Shown: positions 45,411-53,861 of the stretch, piece after piece
Layout of the letters: each line of letters begins with the position of its first letter
How positions within the stretch are numbered: the first letter of the stretch is position 1
Source: Ochrobactrum sp. BTU1
GTDB lineage: Bacteria > Pseudomonadota > Alphaproteobacteria > Rhizobiales > Rhizobiaceae
NCBI GenBank assembly: GCA_018798825.1
Contig: CP076354.1
Location: 372,001 to 436,000, forward strand
DNA: 64,000 bases
Direction of reading: 5' to 3'
Position numbers and translations under genes: made by a program
Notes under the pieces: generated by a model
Database searches by the model: none
Told to the model about the DNA's origin: nothing
What the model saw: only the letters and a program-made list of their open reading frames with translations

Positions 45411-46128
45411 CGACAGTGATCGATAATGTTACATGACGTGGGCGGGTGAGGGCAAAGAGCACGGATTCGACGATATCGCGACTGGTGGCCGCTTGACCTT
45501 TCTGCCGATTGGCCGAAGCTTCCCAACTATTATCCAGTGGCGAAGCGTCTTCGAGATATGGTGGATGAACGACGATGGAACGGACAGGTGTTCCCGCAAG
45601 CTTTTGCCGTAGGCCATCCGCGAGTGCGGCCTGCGCGCGCTTCGCGGCATAGAAAGGCACCGAAACAGTCTGTAACGGCGCGTTGGGCAAACCACTGATC
45701 GAGCCGATTGTTATGATATCCGGGCTGTTTGAATTATTGAGTGCAGGCAGAAGCCCTTGTGTGAACAGGAACGTTCCTGTGACAGCGGCATTGATGACGC
45801 CTGCAACTTCTGCCTCTGAATAGTCTTCCTGTCTGTCTTCAAGCCACATCGCGCCGTTGTTTACGAGAATGTCGATTGTAGGATGGCTCGCTTTAATGGC
45901 GTCGATGGCAGCCGTAACGCTTGCCATATCAGCGAGATCAACCTGCACGGTATCAACTCTGCGTCCGGAATGTTTTGTAATCTTATCGGCAGTGTCTTCG
46001 AGAGCTTTCATACTACGCCCGCAAAGCACGACATTGCATCCGGCTTCGGCCAGTGAGAAGGCGAGCGCTGCGCCAAGGCCGCGGGCAGCGCCCGTTACAA
46101 CAGCGGTGGTTCCTTCAAAGCGTGACAT
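45382..46128 (-). CDS. Short-chain dehydrogenase/reductase
   Basis: This 248-residue Rossmann enzyme has TAVVTGAARGLGAALAF (TGxxxGxG), the NNGAM segment, a catalytic Ser (TIGSISG) and Tyr-x-x-x-Lys in VPFYAAKRAQAAL. The start at 46128 follows GGAGAG and gives a standard length. The substrate is not known. Its 3' end overlaps the AraC gene, so the two are linked in one transcript. Confidence 0.9.
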   Translation of the reverse strand: MSRFEGTTAVVTGAARGLGAALAFSLAEAGCNVVLCGRSMKALEDTADKITKHSGRRVDTVQVDLADMASVTAAIDAIKASHPTIDILVNNGAMWLEDRQEDYSEAEVAGVINAAVTGTFLFTQGLLPALNNSNSPDIITIGSISGLPNAPLQTVSVPFYAAKRAQAALADGLRQKLAGTPVRSIVVHPPYLEDASPLDNSWEASANRQKGQAATSRDIVESVLFALTRPRHVTLSITVDADEGGVFG

Positions 46129-46272
46129 AGGCTCTCCAGTCATTTTGTATGCGATGCGTTTTGCGTCGAATTATGTGCGGATAGATAGTGCGAATGGAAG
46201 CGCGATGCGAGCTTTCAAAAATCCCCTCCCACAAGTGTTACAGCAGGTAGGCTTCCTCAATGATAGAATCTG

Positions 46273-46292
46273 TAGTATAGTCCCCTATACTA
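46273..46292. promoter_or_regulatory. DmeR operator, perfect dyad upstream of dmeR
   Basis: TAGTATAG (46273-46280), TCCC and CTATACTA (46285-46292) form a perfect 8-bp inverted repeat with a C-rich 4-nt spacer, 21 nt before the dmeR start. It resembles the RcnR/FrmR type operator with a C-tract. Control of dmeRF is very likely. Confidence 0.75.
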
Positions 46293-46312
46293 TATTTCAG
46301 CAGCAGGTTCTC

Positions 46313-46585
46313 ATGTCGCACACCATCCACCAGAAGGAAAAGCTCATTGCCCGCGTTCGCCGCATCAAGGGGCAGCTCGAAGGCGTTGAGCGCGCACTGG
46401 CTTCGGAAGCAGCCTGTGCCGAAGTGTTGCGGCAGCTTGCATCAGCGCGCGGAGCGCTGACCGGACTAACAGCGGAGGTGATGGAGGATCATCTGCGTGA
46501 ACATGTTGTCGAAATCGACGACGCTGGTGAACGTCGAAAGGGTGGTGACGAGATGATCGAGGTCATCCGCGCCTATATGAAATAG
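46313..46585 (+). CDS. dmeR: DmeR, nickel/cobalt-responsive RcnR/CsoR-family repressor
   Basis: This 90-residue four-helix repressor carries His3, Cys35, His60 and His64, exactly the Ni/Co ligand set of RcnR. CsoR and FrmR differ at these positions. The start at 46313 is fixed by this His3 and by the operator 21 nt ahead. It is followed 13 nt later by a CDF exporter, so it represses a metal efflux operon that it releases on metal binding. The longer open frame from 45857 is antisense to the SDR gene and is not real. Confidence 0.93.
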   Translation: MSHTIHQKEKLIARVRRIKGQLEGVERALASEAACAEVLRQLASARGALTGLTAEVMEDHLREHVVEIDDAGERRKGGDEMIEVIRAYMK

Positions 46586-46598
46586 TAAGGAGCGTCCC

Positions 46599-47588
46599 AT
46601 GGCTGGGAACCATCACCACGCACATTATTCAGTTCATAATTCATCGGCGTCGCATGAACACGTCTTTCTCGGCGAAGACCATCATCGAAACGAACGCAAG
46701 GTCTGGCTTGTTATTGCTCTGACTGCGACCATGATGGTCGTCGAAATCATTGCGGGCTCGATTTATGGTTCCATGGCTCTCGTAGCTGACGGCTGGCATA
46801 TGTCCACCCATGCAGGCGCCATGCTGATTACCGCGCTCGCCTATTCCTATTCACGACGTCACGCGCATGATCCGCGTTTCAGTTTCGGTACCGGAAAGCT
46901 GGGCGATCTCGCTGGTTTTGCTAGCGCCGTAGTGCTGGCCCTGATTGCCTTGTTGATTGGGTGGGAGAGCTTCCTTCGCCTGACAAACCCGATTGAGATC
47001 AGCTTTAATCAGGCAATTGCAGTTGCCGTGGTGGGACTGGTCGTCAATCTCGTCAGTGCATGGCTGCTGAAAGACGATCACGGCCACCACCATGGGCACA
47101 GCCATCATCACGAACATGACCATGACCATGACCATAATGATGAAACAGGTCATACGCATGAGAAGGTGCGGGATAACAATCTCCGGGCGGCCTATCTGCA
47201 TGTTTTAGCTGACGCACTGACCTCTGTGCTTGCGATTGCCGCACTTCTGGTTGGCAAAAGCTATGGCTGGCTCTGGGCCGATCCATTGATGGGTGTTGTT
47301 GGGGCGCTGGTTATTGCGCGCTGGTCGTGGGGACTGATCCGTGATTCCGGTCAGGTTCTGCTTGATGCTGTTCCAGAAGCGGGGCGCCTCAAGAACGAAA
47401 TCATGAACCACCTTGAGCGTTCGGGGGATCACATCACCGATCTGCACATCTGGCAGATCGGTCCGGGACATCATGCGGCGATTGTTGCGATTGCCTCGCA
47501 TAGCCCCAAGTTGCCGTCTGTTTATAAGGAACGCCTCGGTCATATCCATGGATTGTCTCATGTGACTGTCGAAGTGGACGCAGCCTGA
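46599..47588 (+). CDS. dmeF: DmeF, cation-diffusion-facilitator metal exporter
   Basis: This 329-residue protein has six membrane helices, the CDF motif ALVADGWHMSTHAGAML, a second metal-site helix (HVLADALTSVLAIAAL, HxxxD) and a long His-rich cytoplasmic loop (DDHGHHHGHSHHHEHDHDHD) between helices 4 and 5. It should export Co2+ or Ni2+ by proton antiport. It is 13 nt from dmeR in one operon and has the usual length. Confidence 0.92.
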   Translation: MAGNHHHAHYSVHNSSASHEHVFLGEDHHRNERKVWLVIALTATMMVVEIIAGSIYGSMALVADGWHMSTHAGAMLITALAYSYSRRHAHDPRFSFGTGKLGDLAGFASAVVLALIALLIGWESFLRLTNPIEISFNQAIAVAVVGLVVNLVSAWLLKDDHGHHHGHSHHHEHDHDHDHNDETGHTHEKVRDNNLRAAYLHVLADALTSVLAIAALLVGKSYGWLWADPLMGVVGALVIARWSWGLIRDSGQVLLDAVPEAGRLKNEIMNHLERSGDHITDLHIWQIGPGHHAAIVAIASHSPKLPSVYKERLGHIHGLSHVTVEVDAA

Positions 47589-47669
47589 TCTTTGCATCAA
47601 GGGTTGAGTCTGCATCCTTGGTCTGCTAATCCGCCGCCTCCTGAAAATCCCCACCATCAGAGGCAGATC

Positions 47670-48992
47670 ATGACGACAGTGAACCAGAGCCAGTTTGACG
47701 GCGTCACACTGGGCATCGACTTCGGCACGACAAATACTGTTTTGTCGCTTGCATCGCCCGATGGTTCGACTGCAGTGCTGAGTGTGCCGAAAGATGGCGT
47801 CGATATCGCCGGTTATCGCTCGATCCTGTGTTTCTGGCAGGATCGGGAAACCGGCGAACGCACATCGGAAAGCGGGCCGTGGGCGATGGATGCATTTGTG
47901 AATGCGCCGCATTCGACCCGTATGTTGCAGTCTTTCAAGACCTTTGCGGCTCAAAAATCTTTCACCGACACACCGGTCTTCGGCAAACGTTTCAAGTTTG
48001 AAGATATTCTTGAGACGTTTCTGGAATCAGTTGCTGCGCGTCTTGGGGATCGGCTGCCTCCGAAGGGCAATCGTGTTGTCATTGGACGCCCCGTCATCTT
48101 TGCAGGTGCAACGCCGGACGAAGAGCTGGCCATGCAGCGTTATGAAAAAGCGTTCCGCGCTTTTGGCTTCACAGATATTCATTATGTCTATGAGCCGGTG
48201 GCGGCTGCATATTTCTACGCACAGGAACTGAAAGCCGAGTCGACTGTTCTCGTTGCTGACTTTGGTGGCGGCACGAGCGACTTCTCCATTGTGCGGTTCG
48301 AAGTGGGCGCGGATGGCCTGAGTTTCACGCCGCTGAGCCAGACGGGTCTCGGCATTGCGGGCGATACATTCGATTATCGCATCATCGACAATGCGGTATC
48401 GCCGCTGCTTGGCAAGAATGGTGAATATAAATCCTTCGGCAAGCGCTTGCCGGTGCCCAAGCACTATTATGCAAATTTCGCACGCTGGAACACATTGTTC
48501 CTGATGAATTCGCCCGCAACGATTCGCGCTCTGACCGATCTTGCCAAGAATGCTGTCGATCCGGAGCCGCTCGAACATTTCATTCACCTGATCGAAAATG
48601 ATTATGGTTATGAGATCTATCGCGCGGTCTCAAATCTCAAAGTCCGTTTGTCATCGGAAAGAATTTCCGAGCTTCACTTCAAGGCGGACGATTTCGAGAT
48701 CCGCTCAGACATTACCCGCAACGACTTCGATAATTGGATCGCCGATGATGTGGCGAATATCGAGCAGTCGGTCGAGCAGGCTGTGGAGAATGCAGGCCTG
48801 ACGTTTGACGGGATCGACCGCGTGTTCCTGACGGGCGGCACTTCCTTTGTGCCCGCGATCCGTACCGCTTTTGAGAAGCGTTTCCCCGACGCGATGGTGA
48901 CAAGCTCGAACCAGTTTGATTCGATTGCCAATGGTCTGGCATTGATTGGTCAGAGCACAGACATCGAACGTTGGGCTGTTAAAGCAGCTTAA
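47670..48992 (+). CDS. Hsp70-like (YegD-type) ATPase
   Basis: This 440-residue protein has the actin/Hsp70 fold phosphate loop LGIDFGTTNTVLSLA, connect motif VLVADFGGGTSDFSI, and the adenosine motif VFLTGGTSFVPAIR, but no C-terminal substrate-binding domain. This is the YegD arrangement. The function of YegD proteins is poorly known. The ATG at 47670 is chosen over 47592 because it gives the N-terminus MTTVNQSQFDGVTLGIDFG. It follows dmeF by 81 nt and overlaps the convergent transpeptidase gene by 4 nt. Confidence 0.85.
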   Translation: MTTVNQSQFDGVTLGIDFGTTNTVLSLASPDGSTAVLSVPKDGVDIAGYRSILCFWQDRETGERTSESGPWAMDAFVNAPHSTRMLQSFKTFAAQKSFTDTPVFGKRFKFEDILETFLESVAARLGDRLPPKGNRVVIGRPVIFAGATPDEELAMQRYEKAFRAFGFTDIHYVYEPVAAAYFYAQELKAESTVLVADFGGGTSDFSIVRFEVGADGLSFTPLSQTGLGIAGDTFDYRIIDNAVSPLLGKNGEYKSFGKRLPVPKHYYANFARWNTLFLMNSPATIRALTDLAKNAVDPEPLEHFIHLIENDYGYEIYRAVSNLKVRLSSERISELHFKADDFEIRSDITRNDFDNWIADDVANIEQSVEQAVENAGLTFDGIDRVFLTGGTSFVPAIRTAFEKRFPDAMVTSSNQFDSIANGLALIGQSTDIERWAVKAA

Positions 48993-49531
48993 GGCATGAT
49001 GGTAATCGGGGTGCCATTTGGCACCTTGGACCATATTTCGCGCATTTCAGCATTGGTCACGCCGATGCAGCCATCCGTCCAGTCCCAAAGGTGATGCACC
49101 GGTGCAAGCAAGCCCCAACCATTGGGCAAGCCGTGGATCATGATATTGCCGCCGGGCGAATACCCGGCCGCATCGGCGGCGTTCTGATCTGCTGCATTCG
49201 GATAGGAAACATGCAAGCTCAGATGTGCCATTGAGCGCGGATTGCGCCAGTCGATGATGTAAGCGCCTTCGGGCGTCTTCTGATCACCTTCGCGCGCCTT
49301 GTGTCCTCCATCGCCATTCCCACCAAGCGCAATGCGATATGTGCCAATCACGGTGCCATCCCGAAGCAGGGTCATCCGGCGTTCGCCTTTATTGACCTCT
49401 ATGGCATCGGCTTGTTGTCCGGCGGGAGCAGGCTGCGGTGGTTCACCAGAACCAATGCGCGCCATAACCTTTGTATAGCCAAACAAAGCAACAGCGATGA
49501 CAACGACAGCGAAGAGGATTTTCTTGATCAT
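48989..49531 (-). CDS. L,D-transpeptidase (YkuD) family protein
   Basis: This 180-residue protein has an N-terminal membrane or signal segment (about 3-22) followed by a short YkuD domain with the active-site His in IMIHGLPNGWG and the nucleophile Cys in WTDGCIGVTNAEM. It differs from the lipoprotein enzyme at 30607-31392 in lacking a lipobox and a linker. It should act on periplasmic peptidoglycan. The gene is convergent with the Hsp70-like gene. Confidence 0.88.
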   Translation of the reverse strand: MIKKILFAVVVIAVALFGYTKVMARIGSGEPPQPAPAGQQADAIEVNKGERRMTLLRDGTVIGTYRIALGGNGDGGHKAREGDQKTPEGAYIIDWRNPRSMAHLSLHVSYPNAADQNAADAAGYSPGGNIMIHGLPNGWGLLAPVHHLWDWTDGCIGVTNAEMREIWSKVPNGTPITIMP

Positions 49532-49683
49532 ATTGCCCGCTTATTTCTGCTCTGTGGCCTGTTCAAGACCGTTTTTCCAGATGTCTTTTAAAAGCACAAG
49601 TCTCGCGGCTTCGCATTGTGATGATCGGGATGGGCGGCTAAGCTTACTTGAAGTCCTCAAGAATGCGGAGCCAAGGCCCACTT

Positions 49684-50343
49684 ATGTCGATAATCGCTGA
49701 ACAAAAATCGGAACGATTTTCCGAAAATTTGCGCAAAAGCGCTGAGCCATTCTGGTCCGAGGCCGTTCAACACCGTTTGGTGCAGGAAATGTTTGATGGC
49801 TCTGTTCCGCAGGAAGTTATGAAGCGCTATCTCGTTCAGGATCATCGCTTTATCGATTGCTTCCTGTCGCTCCTGGGTGGCGTACTCGTCAATTGCGATA
49901 ATATGGATGCCAAGCTGACACTTGGGCGCTTCATCGGCATGATTAGTAATGACGAAAATTCTTATTTTGAACGCGCTTTTGCTGCGCTCGATGTAAGCCA
50001 TGTTGAACGTTATGATGCACCAGACGCGGAACCAACCGCAGCCTTTAAAGCATTAATGCTGGAAGCTGCGACTTCGGGTTCGTATGCCGCCTGTCTCTCC
50101 GTTCTGACGGTTGCAGAATGGCTTTATCTCGATTGGGCGCAAAAGGCTCCCAGCAACCTACCCGAAAGTTTTGTTTTCTCTGAGTGGATTGTTTTACACG
50201 ACAACCCTTATTTTTCAGATTTTGTTGCCTTTCTGAGATCAGAGCTTGATCGAGTTGGGCCTCAGACGGAAGCAGAATGCCGTAGCTTTTTTCAGCGCGC
50301 CGTAGAGCTTGAGAAGGCCTTCTTCGATTCAGCCTATGAATAA
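49684..50343 (+). CDS. TenA/thiaminase-2-like protein
   Basis: This 219-residue protein matches TenA_C/THI-4-type helical proteins, with VQHRLVQEMFDGSVPQEVMK, YLVQDHRFIDCFL and a C-terminal ELEKAFFDSAYE that carries the family's Glu. The Cys in GSYAACLSVLTVAEW corresponds to the nucleophile region. It would hydrolyse aminopyrimidine precursors or degrade thiamine in salvage. There is no TPP riboswitch (no CTGAGA) or thiamine gene nearby, so the role is uncertain. The ATG at 49684 is chosen for family length. Confidence 0.8.
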   Translation: MSIIAEQKSERFSENLRKSAEPFWSEAVQHRLVQEMFDGSVPQEVMKRYLVQDHRFIDCFLSLLGGVLVNCDNMDAKLTLGRFIGMISNDENSYFERAFAALDVSHVERYDAPDAEPTAAFKALMLEAATSGSYAACLSVLTVAEWLYLDWAQKAPSNLPESFVFSEWIVLHDNPYFSDFVAFLRSELDRVGPQTEAECRSFFQRAVELEKAFFDSAYE

Positions 50344-50349
50344 CTCAGG

Positions 50350-50766
50350 TTAGTTTCGCAGGCAGTCAATGATTGTTGTCTCACAAACAGGTGTCTGGGC
50401 GCGACTTTCTGGATTGTCGCGCCAATGCTTGTACGTGATCCAAAACTCCACGTCCTTATAGGCATAGGTTTTGGCTTGCTTCTGAGTGCGACTCTTATCG
50501 AGTGCGTCGGGCGTAATGACCATATGGTGAGCGAGCCGTTTGAACACCCAGGGCTTAGCCCCTTTCTTATGCTCGAACACTTCCAGATGATAGTAAGGGT
50601 CATTGTGTGCCGGGTCAGGCACCTGATGAATGTCAGCCCAACGCGTTAACTTCACCGTATCAGCGAGAATGATTGTACGGTCTGGCGTCTGAGCATTCAC
50701 TATTGGAGCCGCAAAGGTGAGGGCTGCCAGCGCCAATATAAGAACTTTCGATCGCTTTTTGCCCAT
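50350..50766 (-). CDS. Exported protein, possibly DUF5086
   Basis: This 138-residue protein has a signal peptide (about 1-25, LILALAALTFAAPIVNAQ) and a compact domain with DPAHNDPYYHLEVFEHKKG and a C-terminal Cys pair (CETTIIDC). I believe it fits the DUF5086 family of short periplasmic proteins, though not firmly. Nothing in the sequence shows its function. It converges with the TenA-like gene and is preceded by a long spacer shared with a divergent cell-wall hydrolase. Confidence 0.6.
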   Translation of the reverse strand: MGKKRSKVLILALAALTFAAPIVNAQTPDRTIILADTVKLTRWADIHQVPDPAHNDPYYHLEVFEHKKGAKPWVFKRLAHHMVITPDALDKSRTQKQAKTYAYKDVEFWITYKHWRDNPESRAQTPVCETTIIDCLRN

Positions 50767-50877
50767 TATTCAAAATTCCTTCTGCATCCGAGTTAAAGCG
50801 CAGGCGTTTCACCCTGCACATATTTGCTATTGAGAAGGCTAAAAAAGCAAATGAAAACAAACAGCCATCAAACACCG

Positions 50878-50892
50878 TTAATTCAAAATTAA
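50878..50892 (+). promoter_or_regulatory. CtrA-type binding site upstream of the SleB-like hydrolase
   Basis: TTAA-TTCAAAA-TTAA is a perfect TTAA-N7-TTAA match to the alphaproteobacterial CtrA box. It lies 102 nt before the hydrolase start and 112 nt before the divergent exported-protein gene. CtrA control of a cell-wall hydrolase would fit its role in division, but it is inferred. Confidence 0.55.
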
Positions 50893-50993
50893 TCAACATT
50901 TTCAAAGGGTAAACAAAGGCGCGTTAACGATCCATCAAGGTTAATACTCCATTATTCGCTATAGTTAAGTAATCGTTGCGAGTGGAGTTTGCG

Positions 50994-52286
50994 GTGCGTT
51001 TTGGTTCCATACGAGCGCTGTTTGGCCGGTCAAAGGCCGTAGCCGAGCCGGTATGGCACTATCCGGTGACGGGCTATTGCCCGGAGGATGGTCGCTATTA
51101 CGCCGTACGCGCAAAACCGCGTCAGGTTCTGCATAAGCCGCATCGTCTCGTGCCGCTGGTTCTGGCGGCAATCACCTATCTCTTCAATTCCAATGCAATC
51201 GCCTTTCAGGACATGGCCAGCCTTGTGCCGACGGCTGATATAGCCGGTCATCGCTGGACCGCGTTTGTTGCCAAAGCTCCCGTCGGATCGCTCCATCAGG
51301 CAGAAATGCCTTTTGTCGACGCCACGACCGTCACTGGCAGCATCGCCAGCAGCGGTATCGAAGTTCCGGGTATTGGTCGCGTAGCGCTTTCGGGTGGCAA
51401 GAAGACTGCCAAGCTGGGTGTTGACGATCCCAATCCCGATGAAAACCGCATCAATCGCTCCGATAAGACCGGTCGTCTTGTCTCTGTGAAGCCGAAAGCT
51501 CCAGCGCGGACTTTCAATGCAGGTAGCATGTTTGAGAAGATCAGCATGATTACTGCCCCTCGTGAGAAGATTGATGCGCGTATGGCTTTCTCCAAGTCCA
51601 GTGTCGAGGGCAAGGAGGTCGAAATCGCAATGGCGTTTCATGCGGTCAAACCGCCCAAGCCCAAACCGGACATGCCGGTGCAACTGGCAAAGCTAATCAA
51701 CAATGATCAGCCCGACGTTCTCGCGTTGGGCTATGCGCCTTCTAAGCCTGACTATGGCAAAACCTCTCCCTTCGAGAGCATTCTGACACCGGAAGCCGAT
51801 GCAGGCCGCTTCGTGCCGCCAATCAGCGATCAGGATCATGCATGGGCTGCAACGCCTCTGCCTGCAGAATCATTTGGAACCAAAGAGCAGAAGTGCCTCG
51901 CCGAAGCGGTTTACTACGAAGCGCGCGGAGAAAACGTCAAAGGGCAGGTGGCAGTTGCTCAGGTAGTGCTCAATCGTGTGCGTAATCCTGCTTATCCCGG
52001 CACGATCTGCGGCGTTGTCTATCAAAACCGGAACTGGCTCAATGCCTGCCAGTTTTCCTTCGCCTGTGACGGTCAGAAGCATCGTGTAACCGAGATTCCG
52101 CAATGGCGTCTTGCACAGCAGGTGGCAAAGACTGTGACCGCAGGCCAGATCTGGTTGCCGGAAGTTGGTTCATCCACCCATTATCATGCAACCTATGTCA
52201 GCCCATTCTGGGCGCCGACCATGAAGAAGATGACCAAGATTGGCCTTCATGTGTTCTATCGCACCTATGGCGGCGGTTGGAGCTGA
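50994..52286 (+). CDS. SleB-type cell wall hydrolase
   Basis: This 430-residue protein has a predicted membrane segment near residues 50-65, a long low-complexity middle and a C-terminal hydrolase_2 (SleB) domain (about 300-430) with AEAVYYEARGENVKGQVAV, VVLNRVRNPAYPGTICGVVY and GGSTHYHA-like SSTHYHATYV. The Glu in AEAVYYEARGE is the expected catalytic acid. The start is GTG at 50994 because TGGAG lies six nt before it. A CtrA-type box lies upstream. It presumably cleaves peptidoglycan in the periplasm. Confidence 0.85.
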   Translation: MRFGSIRALFGRSKAVAEPVWHYPVTGYCPEDGRYYAVRAKPRQVLHKPHRLVPLVLAAITYLFNSNAIAFQDMASLVPTADIAGHRWTAFVAKAPVGSLHQAEMPFVDATTVTGSIASSGIEVPGIGRVALSGGKKTAKLGVDDPNPDENRINRSDKTGRLVSVKPKAPARTFNAGSMFEKISMITAPREKIDARMAFSKSSVEGKEVEIAMAFHAVKPPKPKPDMPVQLAKLINNDQPDVLALGYAPSKPDYGKTSPFESILTPEADAGRFVPPISDQDHAWAATPLPAESFGTKEQKCLAEAVYYEARGENVKGQVAVAQVVLNRVRNPAYPGTICGVVYQNRNWLNACQFSFACDGQKHRVTEIPQWRLAQQVAKTVTAGQIWLPEVGSSTHYHATYVSPFWAPTMKKMTKIGLHVFYRTYGGGWS

Positions 52287-52517
52287 TAAGCGACAGCATG
52301 GGTGCGATCACTTTCGGACACATTTATTTGTCTGAAGGGTCGCTTGAAACGCGTGCACAATGATGAATCTATGTGCTGACTTTCGCCCAATTCGATTCCA
52401 ATTTTGAGGCCGAATTGCTGCCTGTTCTTCGACTTTGATCGGAAAATGAGTCGCACCAATAGCTAAATTATTGTATTTCCAAGAGAAAAAACCTTCTGAA
52501 GCAACTGCTTGACTGCC

Positions 52518-52546
52518 TTGACTAGCGGGCGGTGTGTCAATATGTT
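52518..52546 (+). promoter_or_regulatory. Candidate promoter of the atp operon
   Basis: TTGACT (52518-52523) and TATGTT (52541-52546) are separated by exactly 17 nt. The pair lies about 60 nt before the atpI ATG, with AAAAGGAG as ribosome-binding site at 52591-52598. This is a good sigma-70-type match, but untested. Confidence 0.55.
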
Positions 52547-52555
52547 GCGCGCAAC
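52544..52555. promoter_or_regulatory. Palindrome GTTGCGCGCAAC at the atp promoter
   Basis: This perfect 12-bp palindrome overlaps the end of the candidate -10 box and the probable transcription start. It could be an operator for a repressor, or a small 5' hairpin. No protein is known to bind it here. Confidence 0.4.
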
Positions 52556-52604
52556 TTGGAAATGGGCTTGTAGCGCCCGCATTTCTTGCAAAAAGGAGCT
52601 GCCA

Positions 52605-53003
52605 ATGACGAGCGGCACTGAGCCGGGAAAAACACCCGGTCAAAGCAAGAATGTGGACGGCAAAACTGTTTCTGGGGGGCTGGATCAGCGTTTGAATCGC
52701 CTTGAGGTCGAATTGGCCAAAAAAGGTGTGCTCAAGGCACCAGCTTCCGAGGATGAGCGGTCGGAAACATCCAGTTCCGTCGCGCAGGCCATGAAACTCT
52801 CCAGTGAATTTATCGCTGGTATCGTGGTTGGTGCGGTAATTGGTTGGGCTCTTGATCGCTACGCGGGCACGTCGCCATGGGGGTTAATCGTATTTCTCCT
52901 TCTAGGCTTCGGTGCAGGCACCCTCAATGTGCTCCGTTCCGCAGGTTATGTCGCCGATCAAGGCAACATTAAGTCTAGCGTGGAAAAGAGCGATAAGGAA
53001 TAA
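52605..53003 (+). CDS. atpI: AtpI, F0F1 assembly protein
   Basis: This 132-residue protein has a charged N-terminal part, two hydrophobic segments (about 70-110) with FIAGIVVGAVIGWALDRYAG and GLIVFLLLGFGAGTLN, the usual AtpI layout. It helps assemble the c-ring. The start at 52605 is preceded by AAAAGGAG; the longer reading to 52509 has no such site. It is first in the F0 operon, as in other alphaproteobacteria. Confidence 0.9.
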   Translation: MTSGTEPGKTPGQSKNVDGKTVSGGLDQRLNRLEVELAKKGVLKAPASEDERSETSSSVAQAMKLSSEFIAGIVVGAVIGWALDRYAGTSPWGLIVFLLLGFGAGTLNVLRSAGYVADQGNIKSSVEKSDKE

Positions 53004-53008
53004 GTCTT

Positions 53009-53068
53009 CGCGGACATCACGAAAATGTTCGCGTATAGACATTTGAGACAAAGCGGGCGGTTCGCCCG
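53009..53068 (+). other. Two hairpins in the atpI-atpB spacer
   Basis: CGCGGACAT (53009-53017) pairs with ATGTTCGCG (53025-53033) with one mismatch. CGGGCG (53054-53059), GTT and CGCCCG (53063-53068) form a perfect small hairpin. Neither has a T-run. They sit in the 107-nt spacer before atpB and may stabilise or separate the mRNA segments. Confidence 0.45.
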
Positions 53069-53110
53069 AGACTGAAACGCCTTAGGGCAGGAACGACAGA
53101 CGAGGTTAAG

Positions 53111-53860
53111 TTGGCCAACGATCCGATCCATCAGTTCCAGGTTTCCCGGTTGATTCCTATCGACGTCGGTGGTTTGGACCTGTCGTTTACCAATGTTTCG
53201 GCTTTCATGGTCGCAACTGTGGTGCTTGCATCAGGCTTCCTCTACTTCACATCGTCGAGCCGTGGTCTGGTTCCAAGCCGCCTTCAGTCGGTTTCGGAAA
53301 TGGCATATGAATTTGTGGCGTCCAGCTTGAGAGATTCAGCTGGCTCAAAGGGTATGAAGTTCTTCCCCTTTGTTTTCTCGCTGTTCATGTTCGTGCTCGT
53401 CGCAAACTTTATCGGCCTGTTCCCTTATTTCTACACGGTCACAAGCCAGATCATCGTAACCTTCGCTCTTTCTCTGCTGGTTATCGGTACAGTCATCATC
53501 TACGGTTTCTATAAGCATGGTCTCGGCTTCCTCAAGCTGTTCGTACCAAGCGGCGTTCCGGGCATCATCGTGCCGCTGGTTGTTGCCATTGAAATCATTT
53601 CGTTCCTCTCGCGCCCAATCAGCCTCTCGGTTCGTCTTTTCGCGAACATGCTGGCAGGCCACATCACGCTCAAGGTTTTCGCAGGCTTCGTTGTCTCGCT
53701 GAGCTCGCTTGGTGCACTGGGTGTTGGCGGCGCTATCCTGCCTCTCATCATGACGGTCGCGATCACCGCGCTTGAGTTCCTGGTTGCATTCCTCCAGGCC
53801 TACGTCTTCACCGTTCTTACCTGCATGTACATCAACGACGCAGTACATCCGGGTCACTAA
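53111..53860 (+). CDS. atpB: ATP synthase F0 subunit a
   Basis: This 249-residue protein has five or six membrane helices and the family sequence [18 protein letters not shown], which includes the essential Arg of the proton half-channels. The TTG at 53111 is used because no ATG gives the conserved N-terminus, and GACGAGG stands before it. It starts with [16 protein letters not shown]. The partner is the atpE c-ring, encoded next. Confidence 0.96.
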   Translation: MANDPIHQFQVSRLIPIDVGGLDLSFTNVSAFMVATVVLASGFLYFTSSSRGLVPSRLQSVSEMAYEFVASSLRDSAGSKGMKFFPFVFSLFMFVLVANFIGLFPYFYTVTSQIIVTFALSLLVIGTVIIYGFYKHGLGFLKLFVPSGVPGIIVPLVVAIEIISFLSRPISLSVRLFANMLAGHITLKVFAGFVVSLSSLGALGVGGAILPLIMTVAITALEFLVAFLQAYVFTVLTCMYINDAVHPGH

Positions 53861-53861
53861 G

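Larger units (their letters stand above)
52287..52604. other. Spacer upstream of the atp operon, no gene seen
   Basis: This 318-nt stretch between the hydrolase and atpI holds no frame I can support as a gene. It contains a good promoter candidate near its right end (52518-52546) and the perfect palindrome GTTGCGCGCAAC at 52544-52555. The rest is AT-rich and without a recognisable structure. Confidence 0.6.

Noticed and set aside
45857..46312. Extension of the dmeR frame upstream to 45857
   Set aside because: It is antisense to the SDR gene; the DmeR family starts at 46313, where His3 and the operator spacing fit.
49532..49683. Possible TPP riboswitch before the TenA-like gene
   Set aside because: The CTGAGA and other THI-box motifs are not present in the spacer.
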